Part shown: positions 9,745 to 19,100 of the stretch, piece after piece
Layout of the letters: every line of letters starts with the position of its first letter
Position numbering within the stretch: position 1 is the first letter of the stretch
NCBI RefSeq assembly: GCF_900096975.1
Contig: NZ_FMYQ01000004.1
Span: 217,589 to 281,588, forward strand
DNA length: 64,000 bases
Direction of reading: 5' to 3'
Source of the DNA: Paraburkholderia lycopersici
GTDB lineage: Bacteria > Pseudomonadota > Gammaproteobacteria > Burkholderiales > Burkholderiaceae
Translations under genes and position numbers: made by a program
Notes under the pieces: generated by a model
Databases searched by the model: none
What the model was told of the DNA's origin: nothing
What the model saw: the letters and a program-made list of their open reading frames with translations, nothing else

Positions 9745-9906
9745 ATGAGGGAAACCGTTGTTGCTTATCTGCTCGGACCGGCCGTGATGGTGCTGGTGTG
9801 CGTGGCTATGTGGGCCGTGTCGCGCCGCAGCAGAGGCACGCTGGAGGCGCGCTTCACCCGCTGGCTCGATGCGCATCGGCCGCATGGCATGCGCCACAAG
9901 CATTGA
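9745..9906 (+). CDS. Small single-pass membrane protein (53 aa), unknown function
   Basis: An ATG with GAGGAG 6 nt ahead opens a 53-codon frame. The product starts MRETVVAYLLGPAVMVLV, has one hydrophobic segment (residues 5-25), a basic stop-transfer patch (SRRSRG) and a His/Arg-rich tail ending MRHKH. The strong ribosome site, single transmembrane segment and positive-inside tail support a real gene. I do not recognise the family. It stands alone between the XRE regulator and doxX-like gene, with 254 bp after it that show no further gene. Confidence 0.6.
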   Translation: MRETVVAYLLGPAVMVLVCVAMWAVSRRSRGTLEARFTRWLDAHRPHGMRHKH

Positions 9907-10160
9907 GCGTGCCAAAGGCGGCCGCTTGCGCGATCGAATCGCATCCGTCGCATCGCATTGCGAATGGATCGCCGCATGGCGGATCGCGAAAATTTTGTAG
10001 CATTCCGAATTAATTCCCCAACCATATCGCTTCGCCCCGCATAGCCGCTGCCGCGTTGGCATACGGCGCGTCGTCCCGCTTGCCTGCCGTTCCCGATTCA
10101 AGTCGAGGGAACTGGGCGTACGCCTGACGGTCATTCCGATATTGCATACCGGAGTCCCCC

Positions 10161-10598
10161 ATGACCCGTCCCGCCGATTCCTTCATCATCTTCATTGCCC
10201 GTATCGCGCTCGCCATTCTTTTTCTCTGGGGCGGGGCCATGAAGCTGCTGGGATACGCGGGGTTTGTCGGTTATCTGCACTCGAAGGGTGTGCCGTACGC
10301 CTCGTACGGCGCGATCGTGGCGACGGTCATCGAACTGCTCGGCGGCATCGCGCTCGTGCTGGGCGTGCGCACGCGCTCCGTTGCCTTCGTGCTTGCCGTG
10401 TACGCCATCGTCACGGCGATCCTCGGCCACGACTTCTGGAACATGACCCAAGCTGCGGCGCAACAGGACGCCGTCGTCCACTTCTGGAAAAACGTCGCGA
10501 TCGCGGGCGGTTTCCTGCTGCTGACCGTAACGGGCGCGGGACGTGCTTCCGTTGATGGCTTGCGCGCGCCGCGTGGCGGCGTCGGCCTGCGAGGCTGA
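10161..10598 (+). CDS. DoxX family membrane protein
   Basis: The 145-aa product has four predicted membrane segments in the DoxX pattern: IARIALAILFLWGGAMKLLGY at the N-terminus, VATVIELLGGIALVLGVRTR in the middle, and FWKNVAIAGGFLLL near the C-terminus, with the GHDFWN loop typical of the family. DoxX proteins are quinone-linked or redox-associated inner-membrane proteins of unclear function, some tied to thiosulfate or oxidative-stress metabolism. Its TGA overlaps a possible ATG of the following frame (TGATG). No partner gene fixes its role here. Confidence 0.88.
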   Translation: MTRPADSFIIFIARIALAILFLWGGAMKLLGYAGFVGYLHSKGVPYASYGAIVATVIELLGGIALVLGVRTRSVAFVLAVYAIVTAILGHDFWNMTQAAAQQDAVVHFWKNVAIAGGFLLLTVTGAGRASVDGLRAPRGGVGLRG

Positions 10599-10669
10599 TG
10601 CGGCCGACGTTCACCGGCGCGAGCGACGTACCATATCCACCGGGCAACCGGGTGACGAGGGAGCAGGCC

Positions 10670-10939
10670 GTGATACAGAACTTCGACTTCAACGTGGCAG
10701 GCAAGACCGGGCAGTTCTGCGCGAGCCTTGCGGAAGACGGCACGCGGCGCGTGTTCATCAGCGACGCGGATTCCGCGAAGACCCTGGTGATCCTCGACGC
10801 CTCCGGGCTCCTCGGCGCGCTCAAGGCGGACCTCGAGGAGCCCGACCGGCTGATCGCCCACGCTATCCGCAAGGCGCAGAACGATGGCCTGATCGCGCGC
10901 GCGATCGACTCCGGCGCGATCCAGGAGGCGTCGCTGTAG
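10670..10939 (+). CDS. Conserved-looking hypothetical protein (89 aa)
   Basis: The frame is open from an ATG at 10598 that overlaps the doxX-like stop, but the better start is the GTG at 10670, with GAGGGAG 8 nt ahead. From there the product reads VIQNFDFNVAGKTGQFCASL and continues as a compact alpha/beta protein (VFISDADSAKTLVILDASGLL), without signal peptide or membrane segment. Regular third-position G/C supports coding. I do not recognise a domain. If the upstream ATG is used it has 113 aa and is translationally coupled to the DoxX gene. Confidence 0.65.
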   Translation: MIQNFDFNVAGKTGQFCASLAEDGTRRVFISDADSAKTLVILDASGLLGALKADLEEPDRLIAHAIRKAQNDGLIARAIDSGAIQEASL

Positions 10940-10965
10940 CGCGCCGCGGCACATCGGAAGGCGTA

Positions 10966-12435
10966 TCAGCGCGATTCGGATTCACTCATCCGCGCCGCCG
11001 CGGCCCGGCTCGCGCCGGCATGTGTCGGGCCGGTCCTCACGAACCACGCCAGGCCGGCCGCCGCGAGCAGCAGCGCCGTCGAAATCGCCGTTTCCGCGCG
11101 CAGGCCGGCCACCACCTGGGCCGCGCCGGCCCCGCCGGCGAGCGCGCCGAACGCCGCCACGCCCACCGCACCGCCCGCCTGACGCGCCGTGTTGAGCAGC
11201 GCGGAAGCCGTGCCCGCGCGCGCGGGCTCGACCGACGAGAGCACGGCGGTCGTCATCGCCGGCACGGCGAGACCCATGCCCGAGGGAATCAGCAGGAAGG
11301 CGAGCAGCACGAAGGCGAGCGGCGTCGCGGCTTCGACGGCCATCAGCAACGCGTAGCCTGCGCCCGCGACGAGCGCGCCGACGACCATCGGCCGGCGCGT
11401 GCCGTAGCGCGCGACCACATGGCCGCTCACGACGTTCGAGAGCAGGAACCCGCCGGTGAGCGGTATGAACGCGAGGCCCGCCTGCAAGGGCGTCTCGCCG
11501 CGCGCATGCTGCAGATACAGCGCGAGCACGAACACCGTGCCGTAATACGTGAGATTCACGCAGATGCCGAACAGCACCGCCGCGCTGAACGGGCGGTTGC
11601 GCAGCATGGCGAGGGGCAGCATGGGATCGCGCACGCGCGCTTCGAGCGATACGAACGCTATGCCGGCGGCGAGTGCGAGCGCGAAGCCGCCCGCCACGGC
11701 CCAGTGGGCGAAGCCGAGCGGACGCCATTCGATCACGGCGCCCGTGAACGCCGTGAGCGCCACGATGGCGAGGCATTGTCCGCGCACGTCGAGGCTGCGT
11801 ACCGGGCGCGCGCGGGTGGCATCGAGCTCGCGCGCATGTCGGCGCGGCGCCGGAATCCACGCAAGCGTGGCCGCAAGGCCGGCTGCGCACAGCGGCAGAT
11901 TGACGAGGAAGATGCCGCGCCAGCCGAACGTCGCGATCAGCAGGCCGCCCGCCACCGGCCCGGCGGCGATCGAAATGGCGCCGGCGGCGGTCCAGAAGCC
12001 CACGGCGCGCGCCCTCAGCGCGCGGTCATGGCGGCAGGCTTCGTTGAGGAGCGCGAGCGAGTTCGGCAGCATGGCCGCCGCGCCCGCGCCCTGCACGGCG
12101 CGCGCTGCGATCAGCATGGCCGGGCCGGTGGCGAGGCCGCAAGCGAGCGAGGCGAGCGCGAACACCACGAGCCCGGCGCCGTAGAGGCGGCGCGTGCCGT
12201 AGCGGTCGCCAAGCACGCCGCCCGAGAGCATTAGCACCGCGAAGGCGAGCGTGTAGGCATCGACGATCCATTGGAGGCCTGCGACGTTCGCGTGAAGATC
12301 GGTCGCGATGCGCGCGAGCGCGATGTTGACGATGGTGACGTCGAGCTGGGTGACGACGAACCCGACGCTGACGGTTGCGACGATGCGCGTCAGCGCGGGC
12401 GTGAAGTGGACGGGGGTGGGGTGTGAGCGATTCAT
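10966..12435 (-). CDS. MFS drug-efflux-type transporter, DHA2 (EmrB/QacA-like) family
   Basis: The 489-aa product fits a 14-segment proton-coupled exporter. The signature near TM1 is QLDVTIVNIALARIATDL (motif D1, residues about 30-47), followed by LQWIVDAYTLAFAVLMLSGG and the GGVLGDRYGTRR loop (motif A). The ARAVQGAGAAAMLPNSLALL stretch and the TM5 antiporter motif (GPVAGGLL) follow. There is no EmrA-type adaptor gene next to it. The substrate cannot be read from the sequence; likely substrates are lipophilic compounds. No regulator is adjacent, and transcription appears monocistronic. Confidence 0.9.
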   Translation of the reverse strand: MNRSHPTPVHFTPALTRIVATVSVGFVVTQLDVTIVNIALARIATDLHANVAGLQWIVDAYTLAFAVLMLSGGVLGDRYGTRRLYGAGLVVFALASLACGLATGPAMLIAARAVQGAGAAAMLPNSLALLNEACRHDRALRARAVGFWTAAGAISIAAGPVAGGLLIATFGWRGIFLVNLPLCAAGLAATLAWIPAPRRHARELDATRARPVRSLDVRGQCLAIVALTAFTGAVIEWRPLGFAHWAVAGGFALALAAGIAFVSLEARVRDPMLPLAMLRNRPFSAAVLFGICVNLTYYGTVFVLALYLQHARGETPLQAGLAFIPLTGGFLLSNVVSGHVVARYGTRRPMVVGALVAGAGYALLMAVEAATPLAFVLLAFLLIPSGMGLAVPAMTTAVLSSVEPARAGTASALLNTARQAGGAVGVAAFGALAGGAGAAQVVAGLRAETAISTALLLAAAGLAWFVRTGPTHAGASRAAAARMSESESR

Positions 12436-12544
12436 GCGCCCATGTTAGGCCGGGCGGTGGCTTCGACGTTTCAGTGTGACGTGAATCGTCGAAGCCGGCG
12501 AAGCCGTGAAACGGTGCCGGATCAGTGGCGCCGCCCGGCAACGT

Positions 12545-13846
12545 TCATTCGGCGCGATGCGCGTCCTTGAAGAACAGCGTCGTCATCGCGCCGAGCACGC
12601 AGATCGCCGCCACGTAGTACGTGGGCGCGAGCGGCTCGGACTTCATCAGGAGCGCGACGACGATCGGCGTGAGGCCGCCGAACACGGCATAGGCGACGTT
12701 GTACGAGAACGAGATGCCCGAGAAGCGAACCACCGGCGGGAACGCATTCACCATCACGTAAGGCACCGCGCCGATCGTGCCGACCAGCAGCCCGGCCAGC
12801 GCGTAGAGCGGCATGAGCATCGAACTGTCCACGGCGATCCGGCGGAACAGCACGTAGTACGAGATGGCGAGCGCAATGCCGCCGATGGCCAGCACGCGGC
12901 GCGCGCCGAAGCGGTCTGCGAGCGCGCCCGCGCTCACGCAGCCCACCGTGAGGAAGAGCGTCGCGACGCAGTTCGCGAGGAGCGACGTGGTGGCGTCGAG
13001 GTGGAATTGCTTCTGCAGGAGCGGCGGCGTCATCAGAATGACGACGACGATGGCTGCCGAAAGCATCCACGTGAGCAGCATCGAGACGATCACGGCGCGG
13101 CCGTGGTCGCGCAGCACGGCCTTGAGCGGAATTTCGTCGGCGAGCGACTTGCGCGCCTGCATCTCCGCGAACACGGGCGTTTCGTGCAGCCACTGGCGCA
13201 GGTATACCGAAAACATGCCGAACAGGCCGCCGATCAGGAACGGAATGCGCCAGGCATAAGCGGCGATGTCGGCGGGCGCGTAATGGTGGTTGACCGCCGC
13301 GGCGATCAGCGAACCGAGCAGGATGCCGAACGTGAGCCCCGCCGTTAAGGTGCCGCACGCATAGCCGATGTGGCGGTGCGGCACATGCTCGGAGACGAAC
13401 ACCCAGGCGCCCGGCACCTCGCCGCCCACGGCCGCACCTTGCAGCACGCGCAGCGCGAGCAGCAGCACCGGCGCGAGCACGCCGATCGTCGCGTAGGTGG
13501 GCAGGCAGCCCATGGCGAGCGTGGGCAGCGCCATCAGCAGTACGGAGAGCGTGAACATGCGCTTGCGGCCGAGCAGGTCGCCGAAGTGCGCCATGACGAT
13601 CCCACCGAGCGGCCGCGCGAGATAGCCGGCGGCGAAGATGCCGAAGGTCTGGAGCTGACGCAGCCAGTCGGGAATCGTTGCGGGGAAGAACAACTGGCCG
13701 ATGGCCGGCGCGAAGAATACGAAGATGATGAAGTCGTAGAACTCCAGCGCGCCGCCGAGTGCGGCGAGTCCGAGCGTCTTGTAGTCGCTGCGGCCGAGCG
13801 CGCGCGCAGCGGCGGGCGTGCGCACGCCAATTTCTGTTGCTTGCAT
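12545..13846 (-). CDS. MFS transporter, metabolite:H+ symporter (MHS/ProP-KgtP-like) family
   Basis: The 433-aa product shows the MHS-family pattern: ALGGALEFYDFIIFVFFAPA in TM1, the GGIVMAHFGDLLGRKRMF loop between TM2 and TM3, and LRVLQGAAVGGEVPGAWVFV in TM4. Relatives import osmolytes or organic acids (proline/betaine, citrate, alpha-ketoglutarate). The frame stays open about 320 codons upstream across the spacer and into the opposite gene; the start at MQATEIGV is the last Met before homology begins, although its ribosome site is weak. It faces a response regulator across a 372-bp spacer. Confidence 0.88.
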   Translation of the reverse strand: MQATEIGVRTPAAARALGRSDYKTLGLAALGGALEFYDFIIFVFFAPAIGQLFFPATIPDWLRQLQTFGIFAAGYLARPLGGIVMAHFGDLLGRKRMFTLSVLLMALPTLAMGCLPTYATIGVLAPVLLLALRVLQGAAVGGEVPGAWVFVSEHVPHRHIGYACGTLTAGLTFGILLGSLIAAAVNHHYAPADIAAYAWRIPFLIGGLFGMFSVYLRQWLHETPVFAEMQARKSLADEIPLKAVLRDHGRAVIVSMLLTWMLSAAIVVVILMTPPLLQKQFHLDATTSLLANCVATLFLTVGCVSAGALADRFGARRVLAIGGIALAISYYVLFRRIAVDSSMLMPLYALAGLLVGTIGAVPYVMVNAFPPVVRFSGISFSYNVAYAVFGGLTPIVVALLMKSEPLAPTYYVAAICVLGAMTTLFFKDAHRAE

Positions 13847-14218
13847 TTCCGAAAAACCAGGGTGTTTGTTATGTGCGAAGTCGTGCGGGACGCGAATGGA
13901 CGTCCCTGATGGCCGAATTTGCCTGGTGCGCGCGTGGCGCGGGGAGCGGCGGTCGTCGGAAAGTGGGCGCGAGGGTGGGCACGGCAACAGCGCGTCCGTA
14001 TGGGTGGGCGGACGCGCCGACGACTTCAGGCCAGCCCGCGATTCTACAGGAAGCCTGGTATCCGCTAGATGCGCGCCCCGAGCGGCGCTGTCAGGCCGGT
14101 TGCGCGCCATCGTGTGAAACGATGAAGCGCATTGGATTTCGGACTCCTCCGATGGGCAGTCTTTGCACATATCCACAGAATTGCGCGGCTTGATATTCGA
14201 TCCAACAGAGGACTCACC
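13847..14218. other. Divergent intergenic region, no gene seen
   Basis: 372 bp between the MHS transporter and the response regulator. Open frames here are GC-driven shadows with no ribosome site. One DnaA-box-like 9-mer (ATATCCACA, 14169-14177) is present but isolated, so it is not evidence of an origin. Presumably both promoters lie here; I could not place them with confidence. Confidence 0.5.
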
Positions 14219-14932
14219 ATGCGCATTGCGATTTTTCAGCGCGACGCTGCCCACCGCCAGCAGATCGAGCGCGCGCTGACGCCATGCGGCCACGCGTGCA
14301 TGCCGTTCAGCGACGCGCTCGCGCTTGCGAGGGCGCTCACCGCGTCGACCGTCGACATGCTCTTGCTCGACTGGCCGGGTTCGCGGGTCGCGGACACCGA
14401 ACTGCTGAGGACGTTCCGGGCGGTGAACGGCAGCCAGGTCCCGGTGCTGTTCGTTTCGGAGGACGCGTCGGACGAGAGTGTGGTGCAGGCGTTTTCCGTC
14501 GGCGCCGACGACTACGTGAGCCTGCCTGTGTGCCCTTTGGTGTTGCGCGCGCGCGTGAATGCGCTCTTGCGCCGCGCCTTTCCCGACCGTTGCGGCGATA
14601 TGACGATCGCGGCCGGCCCCTATCACTTCGACACGCGGCGTCAGGCCGTGAGCGTGCACGGCAAGCCCGTGCTGCTTTCGACCACGCAATACCGGCTCGC
14701 TTCGCTCTTTTTCTCGAGCATCGGGCGCGTGCTCTCGCGCGATCATATCTACGCGATGGTGTGGGGACGCGAGTTGCATACGCTCACTCGCACGATTGAC
14801 AGTCACGTGTCGCGCCTGCGACTGCTGCTGGAAATCGACGAGCCCAACGGCTTCCGGTTGCAGCCGGTTTACAAGAGCGGCTACCGGCTGCTGCGCTTGC
14901 AGGATGAAGGCGAGGCGCTCGAACCGGCTTGA
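14219..14932 (+). CDS. OmpR/PhoB-family response regulator with atypical receiver, orphan
   Basis: The 237-aa product has a receiver domain (1-115) and an OmpR-type winged helix (about 130-230, ending with the wing FRLQPVYKSGYRLLRL). The phospho-acceptor Asp is D51 (MLLLDWPG). The acidic pair is reduced to a single D9 preceded by Arg, and the conserved Lys of the usual LPKP motif is V104 (SLPVCPL). The Ser/Thr switch position is S80. Loss of that Lys usually impairs canonical phosphorylation switching. No histidine kinase gene is adjacent. The frame extends 29 codons upstream; this ATG follows an AGAGGA ribosome site. Confidence 0.88.
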   Translation: MRIAIFQRDAAHRQQIERALTPCGHACMPFSDALALARALTASTVDMLLLDWPGSRVADTELLRTFRAVNGSQVPVLFVSEDASDESVVQAFSVGADDYVSLPVCPLVLRARVNALLRRAFPDRCGDMTIAAGPYHFDTRRQAVSVHGKPVLLSTTQYRLASLFFSSIGRVLSRDHIYAMVWGRELHTLTRTIDSHVSRLRLLLEIDEPNGFRLQPVYKSGYRLLRLQDEGEALEPA

Positions 14933-14968
14933 GGGGCGCCCGGTCCGCTAGCGGTCGGGGCAAAGATG

Positions 14969-15013
14969 AAAAAAAGGCGGCGGCACGTCGTGCGCGTGCC
15001 GCCGCCTTTTTTT
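14969..15013. terminator. Bidirectional rho-independent terminator
   Basis: A 12-bp GC stem, GGCGGCGGCACG (14976-14987) pairing with 14995-15006, with a 7-nt loop, is flanked by A7 on the left and T7 on the right. It sits between the convergent response-regulator gene and the small gene at 15070-15360 and can serve both. Confidence 0.92.
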
Positions 15014-15069
15014 GCGTAATTCGTAGGTAATATGCCTGGAGTGTGGTGCCTGGAGTGTGCGCCGTGTGC

Positions 15070-15360
15070 CTAGCGCGCGAGGCCGAGTCCCTGCAGGACG
15101 GCATTGCCCTCCGTCGTGAGGCGAATGCGCGGCGCGCCGGCGTCGTCCTGCATCTGCTCGACGAGTCCTGCCTCCTGGAGCATGGGGATCTCGGGCTTGG
15201 CGTGCGCGTCGATCGGCGCGTGCAGCAGCAAGAGGAGGGTCGCGAGCTCGTGGTGGCTCAGCAGCCGTCGCAGAAGTTTGCGGCGCCCGGGCCTGGCTGC
15301 GGGCGTTGCCTCGCTTTTTTCCCGGCCGTCATCCTGGATTTGCGGATCATGCGGGTTCAC
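15070..15360 (-). CDS. Small winged-helix-like hypothetical protein (96 aa), GTG start
   Basis: A GTG start is set by an excellent AGGAGG 4 nt upstream. The N-terminal 28 residues are charged and disordered. The rest (LLRRLLSHHELATLLLLLHAP ... IPMLQEAGLVEQM ... PRIRLTTEGNAVLQGLGL) reads like a small winged-helix: helices, a turn, and a beta wing ending in RLTTEGNAVL, the common end of MarR/PadR-like folds. A role as DNA-binding or adaptor protein is inference. It converges on the response regulator across a strong terminator. Confidence 0.75.
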   Translation of the reverse strand: MNPHDPQIQDDGREKSEATPAARPGRRKLLRRLLSHHELATLLLLLHAPIDAHAKPEIPMLQEAGLVEQMQDDAGAPRIRLTTEGNAVLQGLGLAR

Positions 15361-15570
15361 GGAACCTCCTGCTGCGTTCGTTTCTTTTCAGTGTGGGGAT
15401 GATGCGGACGAAGTCTTAAGCGATTCTTAAAACGGCAGGCAAAAATGTGTCGCCGCGCTACAGTGCGTAACGTTGCGTAAGCGGATGTAATCGACGGGCG
15501 CAGGGTGGGGCGGCGCGGACGCGAAATGCTCGCTCGACGGCGGCGCCCGCGAAAGCCTACCCGCGAATCT

Positions 15571-15903
15571 TCAAGGCGCGCAGGTTTTGCTCGCCCCCTC
15601 GATCCACAGATTCGAGGCGTGGCGCTTGCCCGCGTAGTAGCGGTAGGTCGTCGTGCCGTTGTCGGCGCGGATCTTGACGACGTTCGAGTCGCCGAACTCG
15701 AGCATCTGGCCTTGCGGCAGCGGCGTTGTCGAGAAGCTTGCGCCATGGCGCGAAGCTTCCACGGTCAGGCACGAGATCACGTCCTGGACCGACCGGTTGG
15801 TTGTGGAATCGATGACTGGCTGGCCAGCATCCGGGTTGCTCTGAAACCACGCGCACGCGCCAAGCGTAAGCGAGAGGGCAAGGGGCACGGCAAGCTTCTT
15901 CAT
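15571..15903 (-). CDS. Putative lipoprotein (110 aa)
   Basis: The N-terminus MKKLAVPLALSLTLGACAWF is a lipoprotein signal peptide with lipobox LGAC, giving a mature N-terminal Cys at residue 17. The mature part has two further Cys (in ISCLTVEA and the terminal KTCAP), possibly a disulfide, and a short beta-rich region (VVKIRADNGTTTYRYYAG). I do not recognise a named family. It stands divergent from the penicillin-binding protein gene, with about 210 bp between them, and so may be envelope-related by context only. Confidence 0.8.
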   Translation of the reverse strand: MKKLAVPLALSLTLGACAWFQSNPDAGQPVIDSTTNRSVQDVISCLTVEASRHGASFSTTPLPQGQMLEFGDSNVVKIRADNGTTTYRYYAGKRHASNLWIEGASKTCAP

Positions 15904-16117
15904 ATTTCTCGGTATCCACGAAATAGCTGACCATTATATCGGGAGCATCTTTCGTGCCGCGCCGCCGCCGCAAAACTGTCACGCGACGGGCATGGGTGTT
16001 GCGGCGTCGCGACGTGCCCGCGAGGCCAGCACTACGGCCACACAATATCCTACAGAGCGAGATAGACTATCCGAGGGGTGCCGTCTGGAAATCTGACGTG
16101 ACGTCAGGAGAATACGC

Positions 16118-19100
16118 ATGAATCGCCCATCGGTACGCTTTCCTCTTCGCGCCGCTGGCGCTGGCTCGCTCTTCCGGTGGGTCAAGTGGGGATTCGTTGT
16201 CGCGTTTCTGGCTGCCCTCGTCATCATCGCGCGCATTGTCCAGATCGAAATCGACACCTCGCGTCTGCAGGCGCGCTATCTCTCCGAACTGACGCGCGAC
16301 ATCGGCTATACGGTCGAAAACGGGCCGAGCCACAGCATCCGCTTTCCCACGACGAACGGGCCGTATGACGTGCGGCTCGGTTACGCCCAGTTGCCCACGT
16401 TCGAGAGCCGGCTTGCCCAACGCGGCTTTACGATCGCCGCGCAGGCGCGCGATTCGGATCGCATGATCGCGGTGGCCGACGAGGGCCTCTTCCTGCCCTA
16501 TGACGAAAAGGATCAGGCCGGGATCGTGCTGCGCGACGCTTCCGGCGCGATGCTCTTCCATACGCGTTACCCGCAGCGCGCCTACGAGAATTTCGACGCG
16601 GTGCCGCCCGTCGTGCGCGATTCGCTGCTTTTCATCGAAGACAAATATCTGCTCGCGCTCGACCAGCCGAACCGCAACCCCGCCATCGACTGGGGCCGCT
16701 TTAGCCGCGCGCTCGTCGACCAGGGCGCGCGGCTCGTGAACCGGCATCAGCAAACGCCGGGCGGCAGCACGCTCGCCACGCAGATCGAGAAGTTCCGGCA
16801 CTCGTCGGGCGGCCGCACCGCCACGCCGCCCGAAAAGCTGCGCCAGATCGCATCCGCTTCGCTGCGCGCGTATCTGGACGGCCCGCAGACCATGCCCGCG
16901 CGCCAGCAGATTCTCGTGCACTATCTGAACTCCGTACCGCTTGCCGCGAAGCCGGGCGTGGGCGAAGTCAACGGTCTCGGCGACGGCCTCGCCGACTGGT
17001 ACGGGCGCGACTTCCGCGAGGTCAACCGCATTCTGCGCGCGCCGCTTTCGACCGCGACGCTCGACGAGCAGGCACTCGCGTTCCGTCAGGTGCTCTCGCT
17101 GCTGATCGCGCAGCGCGCGCCCTCGTATTTCCTGCAGAAGAACACCGAGGCGCTCGCGAAGTTGACCGACAGCTATCTGCGCCTGCTCGGCGCCAACGGC
17201 GTGATTACGCCCGCGCTGCGCGACGCCGCGCTCGCTACGCATCTTGCCCTCGACCGTTCGAGGCCGGCCCAACGCGTGCCGGTCTCCTACGTGGAGCGCA
17301 AGGCGGTGCTGACGTTGCGCACGCAACTGATGCAGGCGCTGGGTCTGAAGACGCTCTACGACCTCGATCGCCTCGACCTCACCGCGACGGCCACGCTCGA
17401 CGACAGCGTCCAGCAGGCCGTAAGCGACCGCCTTGCCGACGCCTCGACGAAGGACGGCGCGCGCCAGGCGGGGCTCGTCGGCTTCGAGATGCTGCGCCCA
17501 TCCGACGATCCTTCGAAGATCGCGTATAGCTTCACGTTGTTCGAGCGCAGCAATGGCGAAAACCTCGTGCGCGTGCAGACGGACAGCGTGAACCAGCCGT
17601 TCGACATCAATTCGGGCGCGCGCCTGAACCTCGGGTCGACGGCGAAGCTGCGCACGCTCGTGACTTACCTGCAGATCGTGAGCGCGCTGCACGCGAAGTA
17701 TGCCGCCGAAGATGCGAAGACGCTGCATGCCATGCTCAAGGACGTCGATCCGGGCGACGCGCTCACGCGCTGGGCGATCGACTATCTTTCGAAGACGTCT
17801 GACCGCTCGCTGCATTCGATGCTCGAAGCGGCCGTGGAGCGCAAGTATTCGGCCAGCCCCGGCGAGACCTTCTACACCGGCGGCGGCGCGCAGAGCTTCA
17901 ACAATTTCGAGTCGAGCGACAACGCGCAGATTCTCACCGTGCATCGGGCATTCCAGCATTCGGTGAATCTCGTGTTCGTGCGGCTCATGCGCGACATCGT
18001 CCACTACAAGATGATCGAGACTTCGGGGCCGCCTGCGCAATGGCTCGACGATCCGGCCGTGCGCAACCGCTTCCTCACGCAGTTCGCCGACGGCGAAAGC
18101 CAGGTTTACATGAAGCGCTTCTATCGACGCTACGCGGGCAAAAGCGACGACGAAGCGCTCGCTATCTTGCTGCAGCACACGCGCAAGGGCCCGGCGCGCA
18201 TTGCCACGGTGTTGCGCAGCGCGAATCCCGACGGCACGCTGCCGTGGTTCGACGCGCAAATGCGCGCACAACTCAAGAACACGAAGTTCCAGTGGCTGGA
18301 CGACGAGGATCTCGCGCACTACTACGAGAAATACGCGATCGACAGATTCAACCTGAACGATCGCGGCTATATCGCGGGTATTCATCCGCTTGAACTGTGG
18401 CTGCTGAACTACCTGCGCGCGCACCCCGACGCGACGCTTGCGCAGGTCCAGCAGGAAAGCCGCGACACGCGCCTTTATACCTACAAGTGGCTCTTCAAGA
18501 CGAAGTACCACGCCACGCAGGACCGGCGCATTCGGCACATGATCGAACTGCGCGCGTATGACTCGATTGGCAAGTCGTGGCGCGTGCTCGGCTATCCGTT
18601 CGACAGCATCACGCCTTCTTATGGCGCGGCGATCGGCGCATCGGGCGACCGGCCGGCGGCGCTCGCGCAGCTCATCGGCCTTATTTCCAGCAACGGGGAA
18701 AAGCTGCCGACGCATAGCTTCGAATCGCTCGACTTCGCGCGCGGCACGCCTTACGAAACGCGCTTCGTCCACGCCGCCACGCCGCCGCAACCGCTGATTT
18801 CGCCGCAAATCTCGCAGGTCGTGCGCGAGCTGTTGAACTCCGTGGTGGAAGGCGGCACGGCCAAGCGACTCGCCAACGGCATGACGTTCCCCGACGGCAA
18901 GACGCTGCCCGTCTACGGCAAGACAGGCACCGGCGACCAGCGCTTCAACGTGTACGCGCCGGGTGCGCGTCTCATCGAATCGCGCAAGGTGAACCGCAGC
19001 GCGACGTTCGTGTTCGTGATTGGCGACCGCTTCTACGGCACGCTCACGGCGTGGGTGCACGAGCCGTATGCGGCGCGCTATACGTTCACCAGCGCGTTGT

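Noticed and set aside
14169..14177. DnaA-box-like ATATCCACA
   Set aside because: A single 8-of-9 match with no AT-rich unwinding region or further boxes is not an origin.
13847..14806. N-terminal extension of about 320 codons on the MHS transporter
   Set aside because: It runs across the spacer and antisense to the response regulator; family members start at the first membrane segment.
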